The notes beneath the pieces are model-generated. The model saw only the letters and a program-made list of their open reading frames with translations, was not told where the DNA came from and made no database searches. From CAZKTF01 sp964555565 (GTDB lineage Bacteria > Planctomycetota > JAJSAM01 > JAKLKS01): 8,348 nt of DNA. The first letter of the stretch is position 1. Each line of letters starts with the position of its first letter. A program made the translations under genes and the position numbers. This document shows positions 1-6,861 of the stretch, piece after piece. The stretch is taken from NCBI GenBank assembly GCA_964555565.1, contig CAZKTF010000158.1, forward strand, positions 1-8,348. Reading direction: 5' to 3'.

Positions 1-1535
1 CCTACCGGACCGTGGTGGTGCTGCGGTTCTTCGAGGACCTCCCGCCCGCGGGGATCGCCGCGCGGCTCGGGGTCCCCCTCGAGACCGTGCGGACCCGGCT
101 CCGGCGCGCGCTGGAGATGCTCCGGGAGCGGCTGGACGGCGAGCACGGGGGCGACCGGCGCGCCTGGCTGGCCCTCCTCCTCCCCCTGGCGGAGCCGGGG
201 GCGACGCCGCTCCTCCCCGCCGCCCACCCGTCGCCGGGGGAGGTCGGGGCCTGGTCGGGCGGCGACGCGGCGGTGCGCGCGGCCGGGGTGACGTTCCGGG
301 AGGTGACGACCATGGGCATCCGTGCGGTGGCGGCGTCGGTCCTGGGCCTCGTCCTCGCGGCGGGGGCGGGGTGGTGGCTCCTCCGGGAGATGGAGGCGGT
401 CCCGGCGCCGCCGCCCGCGTCGCCCGCCCCGGTGGTTCCGGCGCCCCCGCCGCCGGGGCCGGAGAGGCCTCCGGTGCCGACGCTCAACCCCGCCGCACCC
501 GCGCCCTCCCGGCGGGCCGCGGAGGAGGGGAAGCCCCCGGTCGGGGACGGCGCGGCTCTGGAGGCGGAGCGCAAGGAGGCGCTCCGGGACGCCGCCGCGG
601 CGGCCCTGACTGCCGAGGAGGTGGCCCGGAAACTGCAGGACGTCGATGAGGCCCGCCGCGCGGTGGCGGAAAGGCTCGAGGACTTTGAGGGAAAGCTCGT
701 GGCCGAGTGGGGGGAGCGCAAGGCGGCCCCCGCGCCGGCCGACGCCCCGTGCATCGAAGGCCGCGTGGTGGACGAGGCCGGGAACCCCGTGGCCGGGGGG
801 ACCATCCGGATCCTGCCCTCGGGGGGCGCGGCGAAGGACGGGGTGACGATCCGCGCCAACGGGAACCGCGCCGACTTCCGGAGCCCGAAGCTGGAGGCGG
901 ACCGGCTCTACGACGTCTCCGTGGGCGGGCTCGCCGGGTACGCCGGCGCCGTCGCCCGGGGCGTGGCCCCCGACGGCGCCCCGATCACCCTCACCCTCCG
1001 CCGCGGCGGCCGGATCGAGGGGCGGGTCCTCGACCCGGAGGGGAAGCCGGTCGTCGAGCTGGTGTTCGTGCACGCGGAGGCCGTGGGCGTCCCGCCCGCC
1101 GACTTGGGCCTCGGGGACAAGAGCGTGACGTACCGGGGCGCCGAGGGCGTGTTCGTTCTGGACGGGCTCGGGGAGTTCCGCTTCCGGATCCGCGCCGTCG
1201 GGAAGGACCACCCGCCCGTCTACCTGCCCGGCACCTATGCCCCCGGCGACAAGGTGGAGATCCGCGTCGCGCGCGGCGTCTCCCTCCGCGGGCGGCTCCT
1301 CGATTGGAAGCCCCCGCCGAAGGGCCTGGTCCAGCTCCGGGCCGACGCCGTCGGCGGCGAGAAGCTCACGAAAACCGCGCTGGTGGCGGCCGACGGGACC
1401 TTCGAGGTGCGCGGGGTTCCCCGCGGCCCGGTACGGCTCGAGCTCATCCGGGAGTTCGAGGAGTTCCGGACCGGGGGCATCGTGCTCGGGACCTTCGACG
1501 CGCCGGCGGAGGGGCTGGAGGTACGGGTGCCGTAG
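1..1535 (+). CDS. ECF-type sigma factor fused to a membrane segment and carboxypeptidase-regulatory-like domains (5' partial)
   Basis: The reading frame is open from the left edge (first full codon at 3, reading YRT before the GTG at 12), so the start and sigma region 2 lie outside the window. Residues are numbered from the GTG at 12. Residues 1-45 look like sigma-70 region 4: LRFFEDLPPAGIAARLG followed by a recognition helix VPLETVRTRLRRALEML. In this family that region binds the -35 element. EHGGDRRAW and a hydrophobic stretch follow (44-60). A likely transmembrane helix spans about 101-124, then a Pro/Ala-rich linker (129-165) and a charged, probably helical stretch (180-237). Three related beta-domain starts come next, IEGRVVDEAGNPV (248-260), IEGRVLDPEGKPV (335-347) and LRGRLLDWKPPPKG (425-438), resembling carboxypeptidase-regulatory-like domains. 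It ends at TAG 1533-1535. The ATG at 312 could start a separate protein, but the frame is unbroken, so one fused protein is preferred. Sigma region 4 is a confident call; the role of the C-terminal part is inferred. Confidence 0.82.
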   Translation, partial: YRTVVVLRFFEDLPPAGIAARLGVPLETVRTRLRRALEMLRERLDGEHGGDRRAWLALLLPLAEPGATPLLPAAHPSPGEVGAWSGGDAAVRAAGVTFREVTTMGIRAVAASVLGLVLAAGAGWWLLREMEAVPAPPPASPAPVVPAPPPPGPERPPVPTLNPAAPAPSRRAAEEGKPPVGDGAALEAERKEALRDAAAAALTAEEVARKLQDVDEARRAVAERLEDFEGKLVAEWGERKAAPAPADAPCIEGRVVDEAGNPVAGGTIRILPSGGAAKDGVTIRANGNRADFRSPKLEADRLYDVSVGGLAGYAGAVARGVAPDGAPITLTLRRGGRIEGRVLDPEGKPVVELVFVHAEAVGVPPADLGLGDKSVTYRGAEGVFVLDGLGEFRFRIRAVGKDHPPVYLPGTYAPGDKVEIRVARGVSLRGRLLDWKPPPKGLVQLRADAVGGEKLTKTALVAADGTFEVRGVPRGPVRLELIREFEEFRTGGIVLGTFDAPAEGLEVRVP

Positions 1536-1538
1536 ACG

Positions 1539-1961
1539 TTACAGGCGCGCGAGGCGCTCGAGGTACGTCTGGAGCGTGAGCGCCGCAGCGACGGCGTCCA
1601 CCATCGCCTTCCGCTTCTCGCGGCCGCGGCCCGTGGAGCGGAGGTGGGCCTCCGCCTGGACGGTGGTCAGACGCTCGTCCACGAGGTGGATGTCGAGCCC
1701 CAGGAACTCCGTCAGGGCCTCGGCGTAGCGGCGCACCTCCGGGGCGTGCGTGCCCGGGGTCCCGTCCATGTTGAGGGGGTACCCCATGACGACGAGGTCC
1801 ACCCCCTCGCGCTTCACGACCGCGGCGATCCGGTCGAACTCCTCGGCGCGGGTGGTGGGTCTCTCGATCACCCCGGCCGGCCGGGCCGTGAGCCGGAGCC
1901 CGTCGGAGAGGGCGAGCCCGTGCCGCTTCGTCCCGTAGTCGATGCAGAGGATGCGGCCCAT
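1539..1961 (-). CDS. ruvX: RuvX/YqgF family RNase H-fold protein (putative pre-16S rRNA nuclease / Holliday junction resolvase)
   Basis: A 140-residue protein of the usual length for YqgF/RuvX. All family motifs are visible: IDYGTKRHGLALSD at 7-20 with the first acidic residue D8; VVMGYPLNMDG at 57-67; VDERLTT at 94-100 with E96; and DAVAAALTLQTYL at 122-134 with D122. These acidic residues form the metal site in the RNase H fold. In E. coli YqgF takes part in 16S rRNA 5'-end maturation, while mycobacterial and other RuvX proteins have been reported to cut Holliday junctions, so the exact role here is open. The ATG at 1961 is chosen because the conserved first beta strand (GRILCIDYG) begins at once and a GAGG lies 5 nt upstream. 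It begins 7 bp after the guanylyltransferase stop and is the last gene of the minus-strand cluster. Its TAA stop (1541-1539) is 3 bp from the stop of the convergent plus-strand gene. Confidence 0.95.
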   Translation of the reverse strand: MGRILCIDYGTKRHGLALSDGLRLTARPAGVIERPTTRAEEFDRIAAVVKREGVDLVVMGYPLNMDGTPGTHAPEVRRYAEALTEFLGLDIHLVDERLTTVQAEAHLRSTGRGREKRKAMVDAVAAALTLQTYLERLARL

Positions 1962-1966
1962 GGCGG

Positions 1967-1971
1967 CCTCA
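1967..1971 (-). promoter_or_regulatory. Ribosome binding site of ruvX overlapping the upstream stop codon
   Basis: On the minus strand, TGAGG ends 5 nt before the ruvX ATG. Its TGA is the stop codon of the upstream guanylyltransferase gene, so stop and Shine-Dalgarno overlap. This arrangement is typical of translational coupling and supports the ATG at 1961 as the start. Confidence 0.55.
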
Positions 1972-3042
1972 GAGGAGCCGGCGCCCGCGCGGGGAGGCCG
2001 CGAGGCGCCGCACGATCACCCGCACCTCCTCGCACCGGTCGAGGGGGCAGACGAGCGTGACGCCGGGTGCGGTCACGACCGCGAGGCCCTCCACGCCGAG
2101 GACGGCGGTGAGGTGGCCCGAGGGGGCGGCGGCCAGCACGCCCCGGGCGTCGAGGGCGGCGAGGTCCCCGAGGGCGGCGTTCCCCGCGCGGTCGCGGGGG
2201 AGGTGGCGGGCCAGCGCGGCGAAGGAGCCGAGGTCGTCCCAGCGGAAGGCGGCCTCGACCGTCTCGACGCGGGAGGACTTCTCGAGGACCCCGTAGTCCA
2301 CCGAGATGGAGGGGCAGCGCCTGTAGGCCCTCCGGAGCGCGGGGCCGCCCCGGAGCGCGGCCCCGGACGCCACCAGGGCGCGGTGGAGGGCCGGGAGGTG
2401 GCGCTCGACCTCGGCGAGGAACCCCCGGGCGGTCCACGCGAAGATGCCGGCGTTCCAGAGGTGGCGGCGGCCCCGGAACCAGCGGCGCGCCGTGGCGAGG
2501 TCCGGCTTCTCCTTGAACCGGGCCACGCGCCGGACCGCGAACCCTCGGAGCCGGGCGGTCCTGCGCCCCCGGAGGAGATACCCGTAGCCCGTGGCGGGCC
2601 GGTCCGGGCGCACGCCCACGAGGACGAGCGTCCCCGCGGAGGCGGCGCGGGCGGCCGCGGCCCGGAGCGTGCGCCGGAACCCGGCGCCGTCGGGGATGGC
2701 ATGGTCCGCGGAGAGGACGACGAGCGTCGCCGCGGGGTCCCGCCGGGCGATCCGGGCCGCGGCCAGCGCGATGGCGGCGGCGGTGTTGCGCGCGAGCGGC
2801 TCGGCCAGGACCGCCCCGCGCGGGAGCCGGGGGAGGAGGCGGCGGACCAGGGGGGCCTGGGCCCCCGAGGTCACGACCACCGTGCGGGCCGCAGGGACGA
2901 GGCCCCTGAGGCGCGCCACGGTCTCCTCCAGCAGCGTCCGCCGCCCGAGGAGGGCCAGCAGGTGCTTCGGCCGGGCCTCCCGGGAGATCGGCCAGAACCG
3001 CGTCCCCGATCCCCCGGCCAGCACCACCGCGTGGAGCGCCAT
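1969..3042 (-). CDS. manC: Mannose-1-phosphate guanylyltransferase (GDP-mannose pyrophosphorylase)
   Basis: A 357-residue cytoplasmic nucleotidyltransferase that by family joins GTP and mannose-1-phosphate to give GDP-mannose, a precursor of surface glycans. The N-terminus holds the signature loop VVLAGGSGTRFWPIS (6-20) with PKHLL (25-29), which binds nucleotide. Further family motifs are EPLARNTAAAI (81-91), LSADHAI (110-116), TGYGYL (151-156), FKEKP (176-180), WNAGIF (196-201), SVDYGVLEKS (247-256) and WDDLGSF (268-274). The protein stops soon afterwards with no phosphomannose isomerase domain, so it is the short single-function form rather than the bifunctional ManC/AlgA type; the symbol is used for activity only. 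The ATG at 3042 is chosen because the signature loop follows at the usual distance, although no clear Shine-Dalgarno precedes it. It lies 144 bp downstream of the AsmA-like gene, across a repeat cluster, and 7 bp upstream of ruvX. The C-terminal third is rich in Ala and Arg, as expected at this G+C. A related sugar nucleotidyltransferase activity cannot be excluded. Confidence 0.92.
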   Translation of the reverse strand: MALHAVVLAGGSGTRFWPISREARPKHLLALLGRRTLLEETVARLRGLVPAARTVVVTSGAQAPLVRRLLPRLPRGAVLAEPLARNTAAAIALAAARIARRDPAATLVVLSADHAIPDGAGFRRTLRAAAARAASAGTLVLVGVRPDRPATGYGYLLRGRRTARLRGFAVRRVARFKEKPDLATARRWFRGRRHLWNAGIFAWTARGFLAEVERHLPALHRALVASGAALRGGPALRRAYRRCPSISVDYGVLEKSSRVETVEAAFRWDDLGSFAALARHLPRDRAGNAALGDLAALDARGVLAAAPSGHLTAVLGVEGLAVVTAPGVTLVCPLDRCEEVRVIVRRLAASPRGRRLL

Positions 3043-3068
3043 GCGCCGATTGAACCCCGGTCCGCGCC

Positions 3069-3104
3069 GGGGACTGTCCCCTTTTCGGGGACTGTCCCCT
3101 TTTC
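3069..3104. repeat. Two exact tandem copies of an 18-bp palindrome-bearing unit
   Basis: GGGGACTGTCCCCTTTTC occurs at 3069-3086 and again, identical, at 3087-3104. Each unit contains the near-perfect palindrome GGGGACTGTCCCC (3069-3081 and 3087-3099). It sits in the gap between the AsmA-like gene and the guanylyltransferase gene. The form resembles intergenic REP-type elements. No transposase that could mobilise it lies in this window. Confidence 0.85.
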
Positions 3105-3119
3105 CGGGGGCGGCCCCCG
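3105..3119. repeat. GC-rich inverted repeat abutting the tandem palindromes
   Basis: CGGGGGCGGCCCCCG can fold into a stem of six G:C pairs with a three-base loop, or seven pairs with one base unpaired. It directly follows the second 18-bp unit. In the direction of transcription of the neighbouring genes (minus strand) it is followed by GAAAAGG and not by a U run, so it is not a canonical intrinsic terminator. It may still act as an RNA hairpin between two cistrons. Confidence 0.6.
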
Positions 3120-3136
3120 CGTCATGGGGAAGAGGA

Positions 3137-3167
3137 GGGGACTGTCCCCGGTTCGGGGGCTGTCCCT
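3137..3167. repeat. Second pair of GGGGACTGTCCCC palindromes, one copy degenerate
   Basis: An exact GGGGACTGTCCCC lies at 3137-3149 and a degenerate copy, GGGGGCTGTCCCT (two mismatches), at 3155-3167. Their start-to-start distance is 18 bp with a 5-nt spacer ending in TTC, the same geometry as the pair at 3069-3099. The whole 144-bp gap 3043-3186 is therefore largely made of two such pairs. Confidence 0.75.
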
Positions 3168-3186
3168 CCCGGGGGGGTGGGGGCCG

Positions 3187-6100
3187 CTAGAAGTCGATCG
3201 GCGGCCGGAGGGGGACCTCCGTCGTGGGGTCGGGCGCCCTGAGGACGGGGGCGGACTCGCCCCGGAGGTCGGGGAACAGGGCGGGGTAGGGGCGTCCGGG
3301 GTTCGCGAGCGTGCCTTCCACGCGGAAGAGGGTGAAGCGCCTGAAGATGGGGTTCCAGGCGAATTCCTTGATCCAGTCGAGCGGCCCGGGCAACTTGAGG
3401 GTCGGGTCGATCCAGAGGTCGAGGCGGCCGTCGAGACCGATCGTGCTCGCCTTGCCGGTCTCGAGCGTGTAGAAGGGCGAGTCGAGGAAGAGGTCGCGGG
3501 GGCCTAGACGGAGCTGGTCCCCGGCGATCTCGAACTTGAGCGTCCCCTCGCTGAAAGTACCGCTCCCGCCGAACGCCCGGATGAAGGCGCTGAAGAGCGG
3601 GACATCGACAAACGCCCCGTCCTTGAGGTCGAACCTCCCCTTCCCCTCGAGGCCGAGCGCCGTGCCGGGCCCGTTGCGGAACCAGACGTTCCCGTTGACG
3701 GTCCCCTCGACCCGGCTCTCGGGGTCGGCGGGGGAGATGAGGGCCCGCGCGCCCGCGCCCTGGAGGTCGAGCTTCCCCTTCCACGCGACCCCGGGCTCGC
3801 CCGCGGCGAAGCTCCCCGTGAGCGCGCCCCCGGCGAAGGTACCCCGCAGGTCCTCGAGCCGGAACGCGCCGTCCGCGAGGGAGAGCCGGCAGGAGCCCCC
3901 GCGCAGCCGGCGGTCCTGGAGGAAGAGATCGAGGTCGGTCACGTCCGCGGTGACCTCGCCCCCGCCCGCGCCGACGCTCCCGCCGAGGGCGAGGCGGGCG
4001 GCGATGCGGTCGAGGCGCACCCCGGGGGCGAGGACGCCGCGCGTGAGCCCCAGCGCGCCGGAGAGCCCCGCCGGCTCCCCCGGCTTCTCCCCCTGGAGGA
4101 GGGTGACGCCGTCGAGCGCGAACTCCCCCTCGAGGCCGAGCCCGGGGGAGAAGCCCGTACGGAGGGGGGAGAGCGTCACGGTCCCGCCGAGGACGACCCG
4201 CCGCCAGCCCTGGTCGATCGCGATCCTGAGGTCGGGCGCGTGGAAGAAGCGGTTCGGGACGAGGCGCTCCAGCGCGGCCACGGTCTCCTCGGGCAGCAGC
4301 CCCGCGAGGTCGCGGGGGAAGCGCAGCTGGCGCACCGCGACCCCGAGTTCCGCGGTCTCGGAGCGGACGTCGAGGCGCGCCTTCTCCACCCGGAACTCCC
4401 GCCCCGCCATGGAGCCCTCGAGCCCCTCGATGACGACCTCGTCGCCGACGAGGGTCGCCCGGCCCCCGCCGAGGTCCAGGTTGCGGAGCCCCAGGGGCGC
4501 GATGCCGCCCCGGATCCCCTCGAAGGTGGCCGCGATCCGCGGCGCGGCGGCGGGGCCCTCGAGGTGCACCGCGGTGTCCGCGCGCAGGCCCTCGGCCGGC
4601 CGGACGAACTCGAAGAACCCCGCCAGGCGATCCGCCGCGGGCCCGAGGCGCGGGCGGAGGCTCTCGTCGAGCGCGAGGCCGTCCATCTCGAGCCGGAGGT
4701 CCAGCGCCGCCGATGCGCCCGGGGAGTCCACGCGGCCCTCGATCCGGACCTCGTCCCCCTCGGGGCCCCGCCCGCGCACCCCGCGGATGACGACCGCGTC
4801 GGGGAGGACCTCCACGGTCCCCCGCAGGTCCTCGAGCGGGAACGCGAAGCCGTCCCAGCCCCGCGCCTTCGCGCCGCGGAGGTCCACGCGGTAGGACTCG
4901 ATGGGGGAGGCCTCGCTCCCGGACAGCTCGGCGGCGATGTCCGCCCGGCCCGAGGGGCGCAGGCGGTCCCACACCGAGACCGCCGCCGCGCCCTGGGGGG
5001 CCTTCCGGACCGCCTCCTCGAGGGGGCCGTCGAGGGGCACGTCCTCGACGCGGATCGAGAGCGCGATCCGGCGGTCCTCGTCGCCCCAGACGGTCCCGTC
5101 CACGGCGAAGGAGGCGGGACCGCGGCGCCCCCGGATCCCCCGGAGCGTGGTGCGGGGGACGAGCCGTCCCTCGGTGCGGTCCTTCGCGTCCTCCACGGTC
5201 CCTCGGACCTCCTCGATCCGGAGCGGGAAGCCCTCGTAGGAGAAGGAGGCGCGGCCGTCGAGCTCGATCGTCACCGACTCGTGGGCCTTGCGGTCGAGGA
5301 CCTCGTCCTGGAACACGAGTACGTGGATGCGTCCGGCCACCCCCTCGGGCGCCCAGCGGTCGAAGACCTCCCCGGCCCGATCCCCGAAGGCCCGGCGGAC
5401 GTCGGCGTCGAGCGGGACGTCCTCGGCGTCCACGTGCACCTCGGCGCGGGTCCGGCCGGGGCCGAACTCGTGGACCTTCCCCGAGACCCGGACGGCCACC
5501 GGGCCGTGGGTCCCCCGGATCCCGTCCAGGACGACGATGGCGCTCCCGTCCGCCTGGAGGTCCAGGCCGAGGCGCCCGGTGAGGCCCACCACGGGCCAGT
5601 CGAACCCGCGGCGGCGGCCCCCCGCGTCCGCGTAGCCGCGGAAGGAAGCCTCGCCGCCGCGGAGCATGGAGGCCACGTGGAGGCGGACGGGCGCCCCCTC
5701 CCCGCGCTCCTTCCGGAGCCACGAGAACTCCCTGTCCACGTCCATGCGCCCGCCCATCGTGTAGGCGTCGAAGACCCGCTGCGCGGCGGGGGGGAGGGCG
5801 TCCCGGAGCTCCCCGTCCAGCGCAAGCCCCTCGACCCCGAAGCGCAGCTCCACCTCCGCCGTGGCGTCCAGCGGGGAGACGGAGCCGCTCGCCCGGAGGA
5901 CGGCGTCGCCCCGGCGGGCCTCCAGCTCGGGGACCGACAACCTGCCGCGCTCCAGGAGCACCTCCCCCCGGACGCCCGTGAACTCGAGCGGGAACCCGGC
6001 CTTCCCCTTGAAGCCCTTGAACAGGACCGAGAGGCCGGCGGGGCGCGCCACGCCCGTGACGGAGAACGGGGCGTCGGGGCCCTTGCGCGCGAGGCGGAGC

Positions 6101-6861
6101 GCGAACCCGGGCCGCTTCGGGTCCGCCGGGTCGCCCACCGTCCCCTTGATGACGAAGGCGTCGAGGAACCCGCGGCCCGGGCCCCCGAGGCGCGCGTGGA
6201 GGGCGTCCTCGAACCGGAAGGACTGGACGTCCACCTGGAGGTCGAAGCCCCCGGTCCCGGGGGTCACGTCCCCCGTGGCCCGGACGGGCCCGAGGAGCCT
6301 CTCGCGGAAGGTCCCCCGGAAGGAGGCCCGCTGGCCGGGCCGGGACTCCTCGACGGCGATCTCCTCGATCCCCAGTTCGAGGGCTGCCCCCGGCTGGAGG
6401 ACCTCCGGGTCGGAGAAGCGCACCGTCCCCCCGTGGACGCGGATCCGCGGGAGGCCCGCGTCCGCCCCCTCCCCGGGGAGCATCGCCTCGAGCAGCGGGA
6501 ACCCCTCGCCGGCCCCCCGCTCCAGGGAGACGACGGGGTCCTCCACCTCGATCTCGGTGATCTTCCCGCGCTCGAGGAACTGGAGGAGGCGCGTGTCCAC
6601 GCGCAGCCGCTTCGCCCGGAACAGCTCCCGGCCGCTGGCGACGTGCCGGAGGACCACCCCCTCCGCCTCGACCGACCACCCCTCGCCCAGGCGGGCCCCG
6701 GCCACCTCGACCGAGTGCCCCTCGCGCACCATCCCCTGGAGCGCGTCGCGGAGCAGCAGACGGATCCGCTCCGGCCGGAGGAAGAGCCAGCCGGCGAACG
6801 CGACGCCGGCGAGGAGGACGCCGACGCAGAGGAGGACCGCGGTGCGGCGGCGGACCCTCAT
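3187..6861 (-). CDS. Large AsmA-like protein, inner-membrane anchored, probably in envelope lipid transport or homeostasis
   Basis: A 1224-residue protein. MRVRRRTAVLLCVGVLLAGV starts a basic N-terminus and one membrane segment (about 7-28); the rest should lie outside the cytoplasmic membrane. The body is a long run of alternating beta-strand-like stretches with recurring phrases such as VRGTVE, IRGRRG and VSGKV, and includes four repeats of about 120-135 residues between 343 and 767. The C-terminal part (about 1030-1190) matches the style of AsmA C-terminal regions: VEGTVNGNVWFRNGPG, GKGRFDLKDGAFVDVPLFSAF, then TLKFEIAGDQLRL and LFRVEGTLANPG. In E. coli, AsmA, TamB, YhdP and YdbH are bridge-like periplasmic proteins tied to phospholipid traffic to the outer membrane; the same role here is inferred. 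The ATG at 6861 is chosen because it overlaps the alr stop as ATGA and begins the signal-anchor. The in-frame extension to 7134 is a Gly/Arg-rich read-through of alr. The stop is TAG at 3189-3187. The assignment to a particular AsmA subfamily is uncertain. Confidence 0.85.
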   Translation of the reverse strand: MRVRRRTAVLLCVGVLLAGVAFAGWLFLRPERIRLLLRDALQGMVREGHSVEVAGARLGEGWSVEAEGVVLRHVASGRELFRAKRLRVDTRLLQFLERGKITEIEVEDPVVSLERGAGEGFPLLEAMLPGEGADAGLPRIRVHGGTVRFSDPEVLQPGAALELGIEEIAVEESRPGQRASFRGTFRERLLGPVRATGDVTPGTGGFDLQVDVQSFRFEDALHARLGGPGRGFLDAFVIKGTVGDPADPKRPGFALRLARKGPDAPFSVTGVARPAGLSVLFKGFKGKAGFPLEFTGVRGEVLLERGRLSVPELEARRGDAVLRASGSVSPLDATAEVELRFGVEGLALDGELRDALPPAAQRVFDAYTMGGRMDVDREFSWLRKERGEGAPVRLHVASMLRGGEASFRGYADAGGRRRGFDWPVVGLTGRLGLDLQADGSAIVVLDGIRGTHGPVAVRVSGKVHEFGPGRTRAEVHVDAEDVPLDADVRRAFGDRAGEVFDRWAPEGVAGRIHVLVFQDEVLDRKAHESVTIELDGRASFSYEGFPLRIEEVRGTVEDAKDRTEGRLVPRTTLRGIRGRRGPASFAVDGTVWGDEDRRIALSIRVEDVPLDGPLEEAVRKAPQGAAAVSVWDRLRPSGRADIAAELSGSEASPIESYRVDLRGAKARGWDGFAFPLEDLRGTVEVLPDAVVIRGVRGRGPEGDEVRIEGRVDSPGASAALDLRLEMDGLALDESLRPRLGPAADRLAGFFEFVRPAEGLRADTAVHLEGPAAAPRIAATFEGIRGGIAPLGLRNLDLGGGRATLVGDEVVIEGLEGSMAGREFRVEKARLDVRSETAELGVAVRQLRFPRDLAGLLPEETVAALERLVPNRFFHAPDLRIAIDQGWRRVVLGGTVTLSPLRTGFSPGLGLEGEFALDGVTLLQGEKPGEPAGLSGALGLTRGVLAPGVRLDRIAARLALGGSVGAGGGEVTADVTDLDLFLQDRRLRGGSCRLSLADGAFRLEDLRGTFAGGALTGSFAAGEPGVAWKGKLDLQGAGARALISPADPESRVEGTVNGNVWFRNGPGTALGLEGKGRFDLKDGAFVDVPLFSAFIRAFGGSGTFSEGTLKFEIAGDQLRLGPRDLFLDSPFYTLETGKASTIGLDGRLDLWIDPTLKLPGPLDWIKEFAWNPIFRRFTLFRVEGTLANPGRPYPALFPDLRGESAPVLRAPDPTTEVPLRPPIDF
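4561..5835 (-). other. Four-fold internal repeat within the AsmA-like protein
   Basis: The most visible repeat marker is a stretch of about 40 residues, V-x-D/G-V/L-P/A-L-D followed by a short helix and a Gly-containing turn. It begins at residues 343 (VEGLALDGELRDALPP), 479 (AEDVPLDADVRRAF), 605 (VEDVPLDGPLEEAVRKAP) and 726 (MDGLALDESLRPRLGP). Copies are followed by phrases such as RWAPEGVAGRIHV, RLRPSGRADIAAEL and RPAEGLRADTAVHL. Spacings of 136, 126 and 121 residues indicate a duplicated module. The regions between also match one another (for example EGFPLRIEEVRGTVE and FAFPLEDLRGTVEVL). Confidence 0.7.

Noticed and set aside
312..1535. A separate membrane protein starting at the ATG at 312, distinct from the sigma factor
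   Set aside because: The frame is open without a stop from the sigma region 4 sequence, and no clear Shine-Dalgarno/start arrangement distinguishes 312. It remains the main alternative but needs an extra assumption.
3069..3103. GGGGACTGTCCCC followed by TTTT as plus-strand intrinsic terminators
   Set aside because: No plus-strand gene runs into this site, the stem is only 4-6 bp, and the unit is duplicated exactly in tandem, which fits a repeat element better than a terminator.
1942..3507. A 521-codon open frame on the plus strand opposite manC and the repeat gap
   Set aside because: Composition is shadow-like, and it crosses the palindromic intergenic repeats without any conserved motif; the opposite strand carries a clear guanylyltransferase.
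3122..6679. A 1185-codon open frame on the minus strand, in a different frame from the AsmA-like gene
   Set aside because: Its product is almost entirely Arg, Gly, Pro and Ala with no recognisable motif. It is the expected shadow of a coding strand this rich in G+C, where stop codons are rare.
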